Assembly (NCBI RefSeq): GCF_003173355.1
Contig: NZ_QGMY01000008.1
Span: 186,001-250,000 of the forward strand
Length of the DNA: 64,000 nucleotides
Direction of reading: 5' to 3'
Source: Methanospirillum lacunae
GTDB lineage: Archaea > Halobacteriota > Methanomicrobia > Methanomicrobiales > Methanospirillaceae
Part shown: positions 53,482-61,762 of the stretch, piece by piece
Layout: the number at the start of each line of letters is the position of its first letter
Numbering within the stretch: position 1 is the first letter of the stretch
Notes under the pieces: model-generated
What the model saw: only the letters and a program-made list of their open reading frames with translations
Database searches by the model: none
Told to the model about the DNA's origin: nothing
Translations under genes and position numbers: made by a program

Positions 53482-54464
53482 AAGTAGTGGTTGCACCTGG
53501 TGATGGTATCGGTCCTGAAGTGATCGCACCGGCAGTTGATGTCCTCAAGATTTTTCATCCTGAATGGGAGTACAGTCAGGTATATCTCGGATATGAGTGC
53601 TGGAAGCGGACCGGTGATCCACTCTCACAGACAACCCGATCTGCCCTAAAGGAAGCAGACCTGATCCTTTTCGGAGCTATCACTACACCGCCTGATCCGG
53701 CATATAAAAGTGTCATTCTCACCATCAGAAAGGAACTTGACCTCTATGCAAATTTACGGCCGGTTTTTGGGTCAGGCTTTGATATCCTGATTGTTCGTGA
53801 GAATACTGAAGGCCTCTATTCCGGGATTGAATGGGAGGAGAAGGACCGGGCCTGCACAATCCGTCTGGTGACCGAGGAAGGTTCACGAAGAATAGCACGG
53901 TTTGCAAGTTCATGTGCCCGCAGAAGAAGACGTCATCTGACAATTGGTAACAAGGCAAACATCTTAAAGTCAGATGTCTTTTTCGTTCGGATCTGCCAGG
54001 AAGAAGCAGAAAAAATCGATGTCTCGGTTGACAAAAAATACATTGATGCCCTGGTTCTTGATGTGCTCCAGCATCCGGAGCGGTATGATGTAATAGTCAC
54101 CACTAATATTTTTGGTGACATTCTTTCTGATGCTGCTGCCTACCTTGAGGGAGGGCTTGGGATGCTTCCAAGTGCAAACATCGGAAAAGACCATGCTCTT
54201 TTTGAGCCTGTACACGGCAGTGCTCCAGATATTGCAGGAAAAGGCATTGCGAACCCCATTGCAGCTATCAGGTGTATCTCATTGCTCCTGAAGTATGCTC
54301 AGGAGAGGGAGAATGCAAAGATTGTAGAGGCTGCAATCCAGAAGGTGCTTGCAGACGGGATAAAAACTCCTGACCTTGGCGGGAAAGCTGGGACGAAAGA
54401 GGTTGGTGAGGCTGTGATAAAAGAGATCATCAGGATGCGAGAAATACCGGGGCCTGACCTCTGA
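53478..54464 (+). CDS. aksF: homoisocitrate dehydrogenase AksF
   Basis: A 328-residue enzyme of the isocitrate/isopropylmalate dehydrogenase family. It oxidises and decarboxylates threo-homoisocitrate and its homologs to the next 2-oxo acid with NAD. Motifs: VVAPGDGIGPEVIAPAVDV, LDLYANLRPVFGSGFDIL, IVRENTEGLYSGIEW, LTIGNKANILKSDV, IVTTNIFGDILSDAAAYLEG and EPVHGSAPDIAGKGIANPI. Metal-binding Asp residues in NIFGDILSDAA are present. It is the last gene of the eight-gene operon and overlaps the previous gene by ATGA. Confidence 0.9.
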   Translation: MKVVVAPGDGIGPEVIAPAVDVLKIFHPEWEYSQVYLGYECWKRTGDPLSQTTRSALKEADLILFGAITTPPDPAYKSVILTIRKELDLYANLRPVFGSGFDILIVRENTEGLYSGIEWEEKDRACTIRLVTEEGSRRIARFASSCARRRRRHLTIGNKANILKSDVFFVRICQEEAEKIDVSVDKKYIDALVLDVLQHPERYDVIVTTNIFGDILSDAAAYLEGGLGMLPSANIGKDHALFEPVHGSAPDIAGKGIANPIAAIRCISLLLKYAQERENAKIVEAAIQKVLADGIKTPDLGGKAGTKEVGEAVIKEIIRMREIPGPDL

Positions 54465-54657
54465 TCCGGTTATTATAAGACACTCTGTGTTATGTGTGAT
54501 TGTTCCATCACAAAGATACTACAATTCTTTACCACTATTTTTGACTCTGAAAGTAAGGAGGTTCTTATTTTTGATTGAATCTAAAAAAACCATCAGACTT
54601 TCACGCAAGGTCCTCATTCAGGGAAAAAAGTAAGTGCTAATGCTGGTATTTCCTACG

Positions 54658-54681
54658 TATCCGGGATTTTAAAACCGGATA
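54658..54681. terminator. hairpin between convergent aksF and ATPase genes
   Basis: TATCCGG (54658-54664) and CCGGATA (54675-54681) form a 7-base stem with an AT-rich loop (GATTTTAAAA). It lies just after the end of the convergent ATPase gene, so it may end transcription from one or both sides. It has no long T run. Confidence 0.4.
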
Positions 54682-54690
54682 TCTCTGAAA

Positions 54691-56730
54691 TTATTCTGCC
54701 CTTGTTGCTTTGTTGATCTCTTCAAACAATCGTACAAACCGCTGAACAGTCTCATCGTCAACCATGCCCGGTGCTTCGCATATCCGGTCAGACAGGGTCT
54801 CCGCGACCTTCCATCGTTCAAACTTCTCTCCCTGTCTCCGGTCGATAGCTTCACTCACTGCATGCAAAATTCCCTGGTTACCATCTCTCTCTCCAGAATT
54901 CTCCCCAGATCCCGATGTGACCACCATGTTTGGATACACATCCTTGACACAGCGGGTATAGTAGTCGTGGTTGAAAACATCCTCAATCGTAGAGCCTGGC
55001 GTCCCTGTAATCTGACTATACAAAAGAAGGAACTTTTCCCGTTCAGTATTCATTCCTGATAATCTTGTTAGAGCATCTGCAGGGATATGTTGCCCTGAAA
55101 GGAGTACTGACACCGGGTTTTTATGGGACCGGATGAGACTTGCAAGCGGGATAAGGTTTGCAGCACCACCGGCAGGTGTGATGGTGATGCCAGGTTCAAG
55201 TCCTGATTTTCCGATCTTTTCGACAGCGTAGTTCATTGCCTGAAGCAGCCAGAGATCCACAATATCTTCGACCAGAAGCTGCCTGCCTCCTATATACGTA
55301 CGTGATGCAATCCGGTATGCCAGGGCCGCCTCTAGTGGGAAGAGAGACTCATGATCAGTCGGCCATTCAGTGGCCGAGACTCTGGTTGTGCCATCCTCAC
55401 TCTCATGCACTGTTCTGATCCTTTCGAGGTGATCCAGATCGATCATAAACGGTGAATGAGTTGAGTACATGATCTGGTTCTCTTGTGAAAGTCTCTCAAA
55501 GAATTTCACCGAATGTTGTTGTGCTGTTGGATGGAGCTGCAAACCAGGTTCATCCAGGAGAAGAATACTGTCCTGGTATACATCTCCTGATTCGACAAGG
55601 AAGATCAGGTAGAATGAGAAGAAGTATTGAAGACCGGCGCTCCGCTGCTCAAGCTCTATCTCTGAAGTGTCAAGGTCATCTGATACCCACACCCTGAAGT
55701 AATCCCCATCGATATCATACCTGAACCTGATACGACGTTGGTCCCACCAGTTTTCAAATCTCCTGCTCATCTGGTTGGATGCGGTGGAGAGGAGAATTGA
55801 CCGTTCATCCACCTGTCTGCGGATGATGGGGTTTTCATCAGTAGCATTCTTATGGGTTCCGAGTTTGTCAAGGATGTCAAGGTCCAGGTTGACATGCCTG
55901 AAGAGACAGTTTGTTGCCCGAAGGCTGGGGCTGTCTGGGTGACTTTTCAGGGTTGCAATAAAAGTGGGAATATGGATTGCACTCTCAATGACGCTGTATT
56001 GATCAAAGTATACGAATTTGGGGATGTGATCGATGATATACCGGTTTGCAGCCATCAGACTTTCGTATACTTCTATCTGCCTGACAAGACTGTATATGGG
56101 CTCACAAATTGGGTTTATAAGTTCAAGTTGCCACTGCTCATTTCCCCTGGTCTTGACCATATTGATAAGATCAGTGATATGCCGTTTCTGCACCTGTCCA
56201 GCGTTTGATGCTACTTCTTTTTGTTCTTCCAGGATCGAGAGCAGTTCACCTTTGATCCTTCCAAGGACTTCACCCCTGCCTTCAGGTGCTATTAGATTCC
56301 TGAACTGCTCTATGGCCACATCAATGACGTATGTAAGATCTTTCGCAGTGACTAGTTCAACACCGATATCTGGGTTATATGTAATACTGTATTTTCCGGT
56401 GTAATGCCGGGTTACCTCTACCCCATGTACATCATTACAGAGATCTGAAAGTGCCCTGATCTCTTCCTGTTCGCGGGGAGAGAGGCTGAACCTGCCTGAT
56501 GCAGCAGGCCAGTCTGTCTTTGTTATCTCTTCTGCATACCGCTGGCGTGGAAATTCTTTCAGTCCGTCATATCCTTCACCATCAGAAGGGTTTAGTTTTG
56601 AGAGTGCTCGAAAAATAGCTGACTTTCCTGATTCATTCTTCCCCACAAAGATGGTGAGATCCTCGACCGGGATCCAGCCGGTGTCATTAATAATCTTATA
56701 GTTCTGGACCCTGAACTCGGTGAGCTGCAT
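54691..56730 (-). CDS. OLD-family-like ATPase with degenerate TOPRIM domain
   Basis: A 679-residue protein. The SMC/ABC-like ATPase has Walker A in IFVGKNESGKSAIFRALSKL, a signature ELEQRSAGLQYFFSFYLIFL, Walker B SILLLDEPGLQLHP and the H-loop YSTHSPFMIDL. A C-terminal region resembles the TOPRIM domain of OLD nucleases: RQLLVEDIVDLWLLQAMN, ITPAGGAANLIPLASLI and PVSVLLSGQHIPADAL. The last motif normally holds the catalytic D-x-D but here reads L-S-G-Q, so the metal site is broken. OLD proteins act in phage defence and DNA repair. Alone on the minus strand, facing the aks operon. I place it as a possibly non-nuclease OLD relative. Confidence 0.75.
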   Translation of the reverse strand: MQLTEFRVQNYKIINDTGWIPVEDLTIFVGKNESGKSAIFRALSKLNPSDGEGYDGLKEFPRQRYAEEITKTDWPAASGRFSLSPREQEEIRALSDLCNDVHGVEVTRHYTGKYSITYNPDIGVELVTAKDLTYVIDVAIEQFRNLIAPEGRGEVLGRIKGELLSILEEQKEVASNAGQVQKRHITDLINMVKTRGNEQWQLELINPICEPIYSLVRQIEVYESLMAANRYIIDHIPKFVYFDQYSVIESAIHIPTFIATLKSHPDSPSLRATNCLFRHVNLDLDILDKLGTHKNATDENPIIRRQVDERSILLSTASNQMSRRFENWWDQRRIRFRYDIDGDYFRVWVSDDLDTSEIELEQRSAGLQYFFSFYLIFLVESGDVYQDSILLLDEPGLQLHPTAQQHSVKFFERLSQENQIMYSTHSPFMIDLDHLERIRTVHESEDGTTRVSATEWPTDHESLFPLEAALAYRIASRTYIGGRQLLVEDIVDLWLLQAMNYAVEKIGKSGLEPGITITPAGGAANLIPLASLIRSHKNPVSVLLSGQHIPADALTRLSGMNTEREKFLLLYSQITGTPGSTIEDVFNHDYYTRCVKDVYPNMVVTSGSGENSGERDGNQGILHAVSEAIDRRQGEKFERWKVAETLSDRICEAPGMVDDETVQRFVRLFEEINKATRAE

Positions 56731-56832
56731 ACGATATCTGTTATCTTGAACAATAAAAGAGATTATGTTCTGTAGTCAGGAAACAGGAAGGGATCAGGGT
56801 GCATGGCCTGTGCACCAATTGAAATTATAACC

Positions 56833-58389
56833 TTAACTGGTACACCTGATCGATGCCCCGGTGTTCTTTCCCCTGACAACTCTGACCTCTCCACCGCACT
56901 GGTCATCCAGGTAGGACTGGATATCGCCGGCGAGATCGGTACTATTTGTATCGGTTATTGCATACAGGGCCGGACCAAACGAACTCATTCCCGCTCCGGC
57001 CGCACCGCATGAAGTCATGTAATCGAGCATGTTGTGAAGTGCGGGGGTCTGCAGGGCTAGTTCGTCACGTTTGAACCCGTAACTTCTGAGCGCGGTTATT
57101 GACCTGCCAAACTGGTCAAGATCTTCTTCGATAAGGGCAGGAATCATCTGCATCAACACCAAGTGTGATATCTTCTCAACCTCGGGAAGTGGAACCGGGC
57201 AGGACTTTCTGAAGATCTCCTTTTCTGCATGACCGCTTGCCCCGGGCCTTGCCTCTGGGAGACAGAGGATGATCCTCCAGTCTCTTGGGAATTCGTATCT
57301 GCCAATAATCGGGGCCTTGCGTACACCTTTTGATGCCGAGGACGGGAGGAAGGATTCTTTCTCTTTTCCAGGACCAAACCGGTGTCCTCCATCAACAATT
57401 ACCCCTCCATCGGCAAATGCCCTGACCCCTATCCCTGAAGTTCCGCCCCTTCCGGTAATTCTTGCCGTGTCATCGCCTTTCTTTCCTGATATCAGGGCCA
57501 TGGCCGTGGCAACCGAAAGAGCAAGCTGGGTCCCGCTTCCAAGGCCGCTGTGGGAAGGTATGACCTCACTGATTCTGATGGCAACATCAGGATCATAGCC
57601 TTGCTCTTCAGCAAGGGTATTCACGATTCCGAGTGTTCTTGTTTTCAATTCCTCATCATCAGTGATGATCCTGGTTTCAAGAGCGGGTTCTGCCGTGATT
57701 ACATATCCTGGTCTGTCAAGGGTGATGCCAACACCGCCGTCCACCCTGCCAAGAGATCCGTTCATATCGATGAGGCAGAGATGGAGTCGTGATGGAGTCC
57801 GAATCGTTACTCTCTTGGTACCTGAAAAGAGGTGGTCAGGAACGAACTCATCAATCCTGAAAAGAGGCTGGTTCTGATGAATAATCCGGTACCGGCGTGC
57901 AAACACTCTTCCTGATGCCACTGATACCGGGAGTGAAGGTGGAGCATCTGAACCTGAAAAGGTCCTGATGCTGGTTATCTCCCTGCGGGATTCTATCTTT
58001 TCATCACGGAGGATATGCCCTATTGGAATATCGGCCTTCATCAGGCTCGCTCTGGCATGTTCAGGGAGCCGGTTGACCGGGCAGTATGAGACTGCATGGA
58101 CAAGCGGGATATCCATACTCTGATCGCAGATCTCAACGACGCGATAATTTACCGGATCGCCTGTTCTGATCTCCATCTCCTCGGCGATCTCCTCACCTGC
58201 AGGAATGACCTGTTGTGTCACTGTCCGGATTGAGATCGGTGATTCGTTGTAACATTCGAGAAGTCTTGTAACTGACCCGTCAGTGATGAGCAACGCTTTG
58301 ATTGCGTCAGATATTGGCCCGGTCTTCTCCTCGATTGAGCGGAGCATGGCAGCATAATCCGGAGTTTTTGGATCTGTCGGGGTGGTCAT
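56833..58389 (-). CDS. mptG: fusion of chorismate lyase-like domain and RFAP synthase
   Basis: A 518-residue bifunctional-looking protein. Residues 30-165 match the DUF98 chorismate lyase family (LLITDGSVTRLLECYNESPI, GDPVNYRVVEICDQ and IGHILRDEKIESRREI), which makes 4-hydroxybenzoate. From about 193 on is a GHMP-type enzyme like beta-ribofuranosylaminobenzene 5'-phosphate synthase: IRTPSRLHLCLIDMNGSLGR, VDGGVGITLDRPG, IPSHSGLGSGTQLALSVATA and GVIVDGGHRFGPGKEKES. In methanopterin synthesis the hydroxybenzoate is joined with phosphoribosyl pyrophosphate in that reaction, so two consecutive steps are in one chain. It starts eight bases after cofH on the same strand. Confidence 0.85.
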   Translation of the reverse strand: MTTPTDPKTPDYAAMLRSIEEKTGPISDAIKALLITDGSVTRLLECYNESPISIRTVTQQVIPAGEEIAEEMEIRTGDPVNYRVVEICDQSMDIPLVHAVSYCPVNRLPEHARASLMKADIPIGHILRDEKIESRREITSIRTFSGSDAPPSLPVSVASGRVFARRYRIIHQNQPLFRIDEFVPDHLFSGTKRVTIRTPSRLHLCLIDMNGSLGRVDGGVGITLDRPGYVITAEPALETRIITDDEELKTRTLGIVNTLAEEQGYDPDVAIRISEVIPSHSGLGSGTQLALSVATAMALISGKKGDDTARITGRGGTSGIGVRAFADGGVIVDGGHRFGPGKEKESFLPSSASKGVRKAPIIGRYEFPRDWRIILCLPEARPGASGHAEKEIFRKSCPVPLPEVEKISHLVLMQMIPALIEEDLDQFGRSITALRSYGFKRDELALQTPALHNMLDYMTSCGAAGAGMSSFGPALYAITDTNSTDLAGDIQSYLDDQCGGEVRVVRGKNTGASIRCTS

Positions 58390-58397
58390 GATGGAGG

Positions 58398-59492
58398 TTA
58401 TATCAGGGTATAGTCTGTTCGACGTTCCTTCAGGGTTCTGCCGAGATCTGTTGCTATGTATTCCATCTCTGAGGGATCCATGTATGAGCCTGAAACGGCT
58501 CCTGCTTCCCGTGATATGCTCTCTTCATAGAGTGTTCCTCCGAGATCATTTGCTCCTGCTATGAGCCCGATCTGTGCCATCTTCATCCCGTATTTTACCC
58601 ACGACACCTGAATGTTTCGAAAATTGTCTAGGAACAATCGTGACACTGCCAGCATCAACATGTCTTCTCTCCCGGTAGCGCCGGGTCGCGCAGTTCCATT
58701 TTTATAGATCGCAGTTTTCTGGTGAACAAATGAGAGGGGAACAAACTCGGTAAACCCATGCGTTTCATCCTGTATGGTTCTGAGGATGGAGAGGTGTTCT
58801 GCCCGGTCCTCTTCGCTCTCGCAGTGGCCGTACATGATGGTGGCTGTGGATTTCATCCCGAGACTATGAGCCTCCCTGATGATCCGTATCCATTCATTAG
58901 TGGAGATTTTTCCAGGACAGATGATTGCCCTTATCGGATCAGACAAGATCTCTGCAGCAGTTCCACAGATTGTTTCAACACCAGCTTCTTTAAATGCAGT
59001 CAGGACCTCATGGGTGGAACACATGCTCTTTCGTGCAGCATATGCAACCTCCATCGGGTTGCTGGCATGGAGATGAATGTGTGGTGCTGCAGCTTTGATT
59101 ACCTTATAATTATCCAGGTAAGAATCGAGCATAAATGCTGGATGAAGCCCGCTGACAGTACAAATTTCGGTGACATGTCTTTCTGTTGCAAGACGTGCCT
59201 GGGCTGACAGTTCCCCTGCTGATAACATGTAGGCGCCATTCTCACCTTGCTGCCTTGCAAACCCACAGAATCCACACTGGTTGGAACAGATGTTTGTGCA
59301 GTTGATGTTCTGGTTCCTGACAAAAGTGATGGGATCGCCTGCTAACAGGTGACGCTTTTCATCAGCTGCCCTGGCAACCTGAAAGACCTCACTCCCCTTT
59401 ACCTTGAATAGCATTGATGCTTCTTCAGGAGTAAGCCGGTAGCCTGCCACACAGTCAGAGAGGAGAAGATCAAGAGGTTTCATCCTTCTCAT
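58398..59492 (-). CDS. cofH: FO synthase subunit CofH (radical SAM)
   Basis: A 364-residue radical SAM enzyme. The motif NQNINCTNICSNQCGFCGFA holds the Cys-x3-Cys-x2-Cys cluster site. TVSGLHPAFMLDSYLDNYKV, IHLHASNPMEVAYAARKSM, ETICGTAAEILSDPIRAII and CPGKISTNEWIRII match CofH, which joins tyrosine-derived 4-hydroxybenzyl to 5-amino-6-ribitylaminouracil, an early step of coenzyme F420. Related menaquinone enzymes MqnC/MqnE are less likely in a methanogen. ATG 59492 has GGAG just upstream; ATG 59483 is an alternative. It shares an operon with the mptG fusion, so two cofactor pathways are linked. Confidence 0.9.
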   Translation of the reverse strand: MRRMKPLDLLLSDCVAGYRLTPEEASMLFKVKGSEVFQVARAADEKRHLLAGDPITFVRNQNINCTNICSNQCGFCGFARQQGENGAYMLSAGELSAQARLATERHVTEICTVSGLHPAFMLDSYLDNYKVIKAAAPHIHLHASNPMEVAYAARKSMCSTHEVLTAFKEAGVETICGTAAEILSDPIRAIICPGKISTNEWIRIIREAHSLGMKSTATIMYGHCESEEDRAEHLSILRTIQDETHGFTEFVPLSFVHQKTAIYKNGTARPGATGREDMLMLAVSRLFLDNFRNIQVSWVKYGMKMAQIGLIAGANDLGGTLYEESISREAGAVSGSYMDPSEMEYIATDLGRTLKERRTDYTLI

Positions 59493-59561
59493 AGTCTCCT
59501 GTTCTCCTTATGAGGTTGACGTAGGGGAAAAGGATGTTTTTATGGTGGTGCAGGGGTATGA

Positions 59562-60422
59562 TCAGGTCTTGTGAAAAGATTTGAATGACTCTTTTGCCTG
59601 CTCTTTCTGGAAAAATTTCATCAGTTCTAGCTGATCACGGGTGAAATACATATGTGCAGAGACACTTACCGTCTCCAGCCATCCCTGTGTGAGAAGGGGG
59701 AGTTTTTTCTTTTCTCTGCTCTGGTTGATTTGTTCAAGGATAAACTTCTGCATATGGGCCAGCCCGAATGCATTCTGACCCCACGCAGAGAGCATGTCAT
59801 TGCTCCTGAAAAGACATATCAGGTTGAGATGATCTGTTTTGTCTATCTGGCACTGGACAAGTTGCAGGCAGGGGGGTTCATCACGGGTTATGTCCATCAC
59901 CGGAGACCAGGTGATTGCAACAGCCCGGCGGCTGCTCGGATTTTCAATGAGACGGTTAATAATACTGGTCTGAATTTGATCGATTCCACCGAGGTTTCCG
60001 TCACCGATGTATTCTATCTCTCCTGTAGATCCTGCAGGCACATACCCGCATTTCTCCATGAAACTGTCAAGGATCTTTCCCAGGAATGAACGTTCTGTTT
60101 TTTTCAGTGCTAGCGATGCGACCGGGTAGTCCCTGAGCCGGTTTCCATATGTATAGGTCGCGTCTGTTCCGTCATTTTTCTTGCGGGTTATGGTATACAA
60201 AGAACTCTGGTACTGCTCTGAAAACCGATCCCCGAAGAGAGATGCACTTGACTTCATCGGAGAGCTGAACGGCGATTCGATGTGGATGCAGACCGGCTCC
60301 TCAGGATCATACGTAACCTCTCCGTCCTCTGTCATCCGGGTCTCTCCCTGGCATCGTTCTGCTATCGTTCTGACAACTTCCTCGTGTGCCTCCCCGATTG
60401 TCTGTTTCCGGATCAGGATCAT
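59562..60422 (-). CDS. thyA: methanogen-type thymidylate synthase
   Basis: A 286-residue protein with the methanogen thymidylate synthase pattern: YTYGNRLRDYPV, IENPSSRRAVAITWSPVMDI, the active-site region EPPCLQLVQCQI with its catalytic Cys, and FRSNDMLSAWGQNAFGLAHM. It methylates dUMP to dTMP; in methanogens the donor is expected to be a tetrahydromethanopterin derivative. It is longer than the roughly 220 residues of some methanogen forms. The ATG at 60422 overlaps ATAT-rich leader sequence. It lies upstream of cofH on the same strand, with about 70 bases between. Confidence 0.85.
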   Translation of the reverse strand: MILIRKQTIGEAHEEVVRTIAERCQGETRMTEDGEVTYDPEEPVCIHIESPFSSPMKSSASLFGDRFSEQYQSSLYTITRKKNDGTDATYTYGNRLRDYPVASLALKKTERSFLGKILDSFMEKCGYVPAGSTGEIEYIGDGNLGGIDQIQTSIINRLIENPSSRRAVAITWSPVMDITRDEPPCLQLVQCQIDKTDHLNLICLFRSNDMLSAWGQNAFGLAHMQKFILEQINQSREKKKLPLLTQGWLETVSVSAHMYFTRDQLELMKFFQKEQAKESFKSFHKT

Positions 60423-60503
60423 ATATGTGAGTGTATTAGCCCTTATTCCACAATAATCGTACAGGTTCAGGATTCTGATTTGAAGATGGGCAAAAAAATG
60501 TAT

Positions 60504-60980
60504 CTATGAATTTCCTGATGTTGCCACAATCCACCAGCCGCCATCAATGTCAGTAGCATAATACGTGAGCCCTTTGGTGTCAGTCATTTCAGGAGTAAGG
60601 ATTCCTCCTCCAGACTGAGCGAGGTCTTTTAGTTGCCTGACAATGCCTGTGTCGTGTTCCTCGGTGATGAATGAGGTTCCGATCTTGTCTGCACGGTAGG
60701 GATCAGAAAGGAGGACGCCACTCTGGTTATACGCTGATATATACATCCCGTTTCTAACAAAAGTTGCTTTATCTGAAAACGCAGAAAGAGCAGTTGTTTT
60801 CCCGTTTTCCAGAGCATATGCTTTGGCATCAAGAGCGAGGTTCATCAGTGCCTCTTGTGCACCTGTTGTTACAGCTGAGGATATATTTGATGAAGTTGCT
60901 GCGGAATCTTCTGCAAGTATAGATCCAGGAATAAAAAGGAGAATCAATAGAAATGAAAAAACCAGGAATCTAGTATCCAT
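60504..60980 (-). CDS. secreted single cache-domain protein
   Basis: A 158-residue protein with a signal peptide (FLVFSFLLILLFIPGSILA) and a domain like the small Cache/PAS-type extracellular sensors: FVRNGMYISAYNQSGVLLSD, PYRADKIGTSFITEEHD, VRQLKDLAQSGGGILTPEM and TYYATDIDGGWWIVATSG. Free-standing cache proteins are thought to bind small ligands outside the cell; no transmembrane or signalling domain follows. It is the upstream neighbour of thyA on the minus strand, but no functional link is evident. Confidence 0.7.
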   Translation of the reverse strand: MDTRFLVFSFLLILLFIPGSILAEDSAATSSNISSAVTTGAQEALMNLALDAKAYALENGKTTALSAFSDKATFVRNGMYISAYNQSGVLLSDPYRADKIGTSFITEEHDTGIVRQLKDLAQSGGGILTPEMTDTKGLTYYATDIDGGWWIVATSGNS

Positions 60981-61081
60981 ATGTTATTGAGGCAGGCTTA
61001 TCATTTCAGCCTTTTTATTGGTTGGAATCTCCATCATTCTTGTAACAAAGATTATTGGTGCAGTGCGGATGAGATCTGTGC

Positions 61082-61677
61082 ATGAAGGTTATTGATTTGT
61101 CGGAAGTCCCCGTCTGGCTGGGAATACGGCAATTCTCGTTTCACAGGCTCTTGTAGAGGCAAAAGATGCAGGAACTAGTGTTGAGCAGGTTCATATTCCA
61201 TCACTTGTGATCAGCGAATGCAAGGGATGAAAGTACTGCAAGTCACATGAGGGTTGCAGGATTGATGATGATATGCAGTCGCTGTATGCCATGATTCGTG
61301 AAGCAGATGTTCTCATATTCGGAACTCCTGTTTACTTTGCACAGATGACCTTCCAGATGAAGCAGTTTGTCGATCGGTTTTACGCCCTTATTAATGCTGA
61401 ATACAAATCGTGACTAACTCCCGGAAAAAAGGCTGCAGTGCTCCTTACGCAGGGTGATGATAACTTAACTGCTTTCACAGGAATTGTGGACACCTTCAAC
61501 TTAACGATGTCATTTCTCCAGATTCCGGTGTCTAAACCGATTATTGCTGGTGGTCTTGACGCCCCCAAGGATGTTGAAAAGAATGGTTCAGTAATGGACA
61601 GATCATATCAGTTAGGAAAAAACAGGCCTCCCTGTAATAATAATCTGCAATCTAAAGAGTTCCACTCCTTTTTGTGA
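61082..61677 (+). pseudogene. NADPH-dependent FMN reductase-like flavoprotein, broken
   Basis: After one missing base near codon 5, a long frame reads GSPRLAGNTAILVSQALVEA, then ECKG, a TGA (61228-61230), KYCKSHEGCRIDDDMQSLYA and ADVLIFGTPVYFAQMTFQMK. It continues to a second TGA (61411-61413) before LTPGKKAAVLLTQGDDN. The fold is the flavodoxin-like iron-sulfur flavoprotein or FMN reductase group with a Cys-x2-Cys pair. The first TGA stands where Cys is expected and the second where Trp is expected. With the frameshift this argues for a pseudogene. The ATG is at 61082, and the last part (61438-61677) is still open. Confidence 0.75.
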
Positions 61678-61762
61678 TCAGATTGTCTGATATGCCTGAA
61701 TCGATAGTGTACTTCATATCATCTGTTGTTCAATCACTCACTCTGTATAAAGGGGTCTAAAT

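Noticed and set aside
61228-61230. TGA read as selenocysteine in the flavoprotein gene
   Set aside because: A second TGA at a Trp position and a frameshift near the start fit a pseudogene better, and no SECIS hairpin was noticed.
61438-61677. 79-codon open frame as a gene of its own
   Set aside because: It is the C-terminal part of the broken flavoprotein, not an independent gene.
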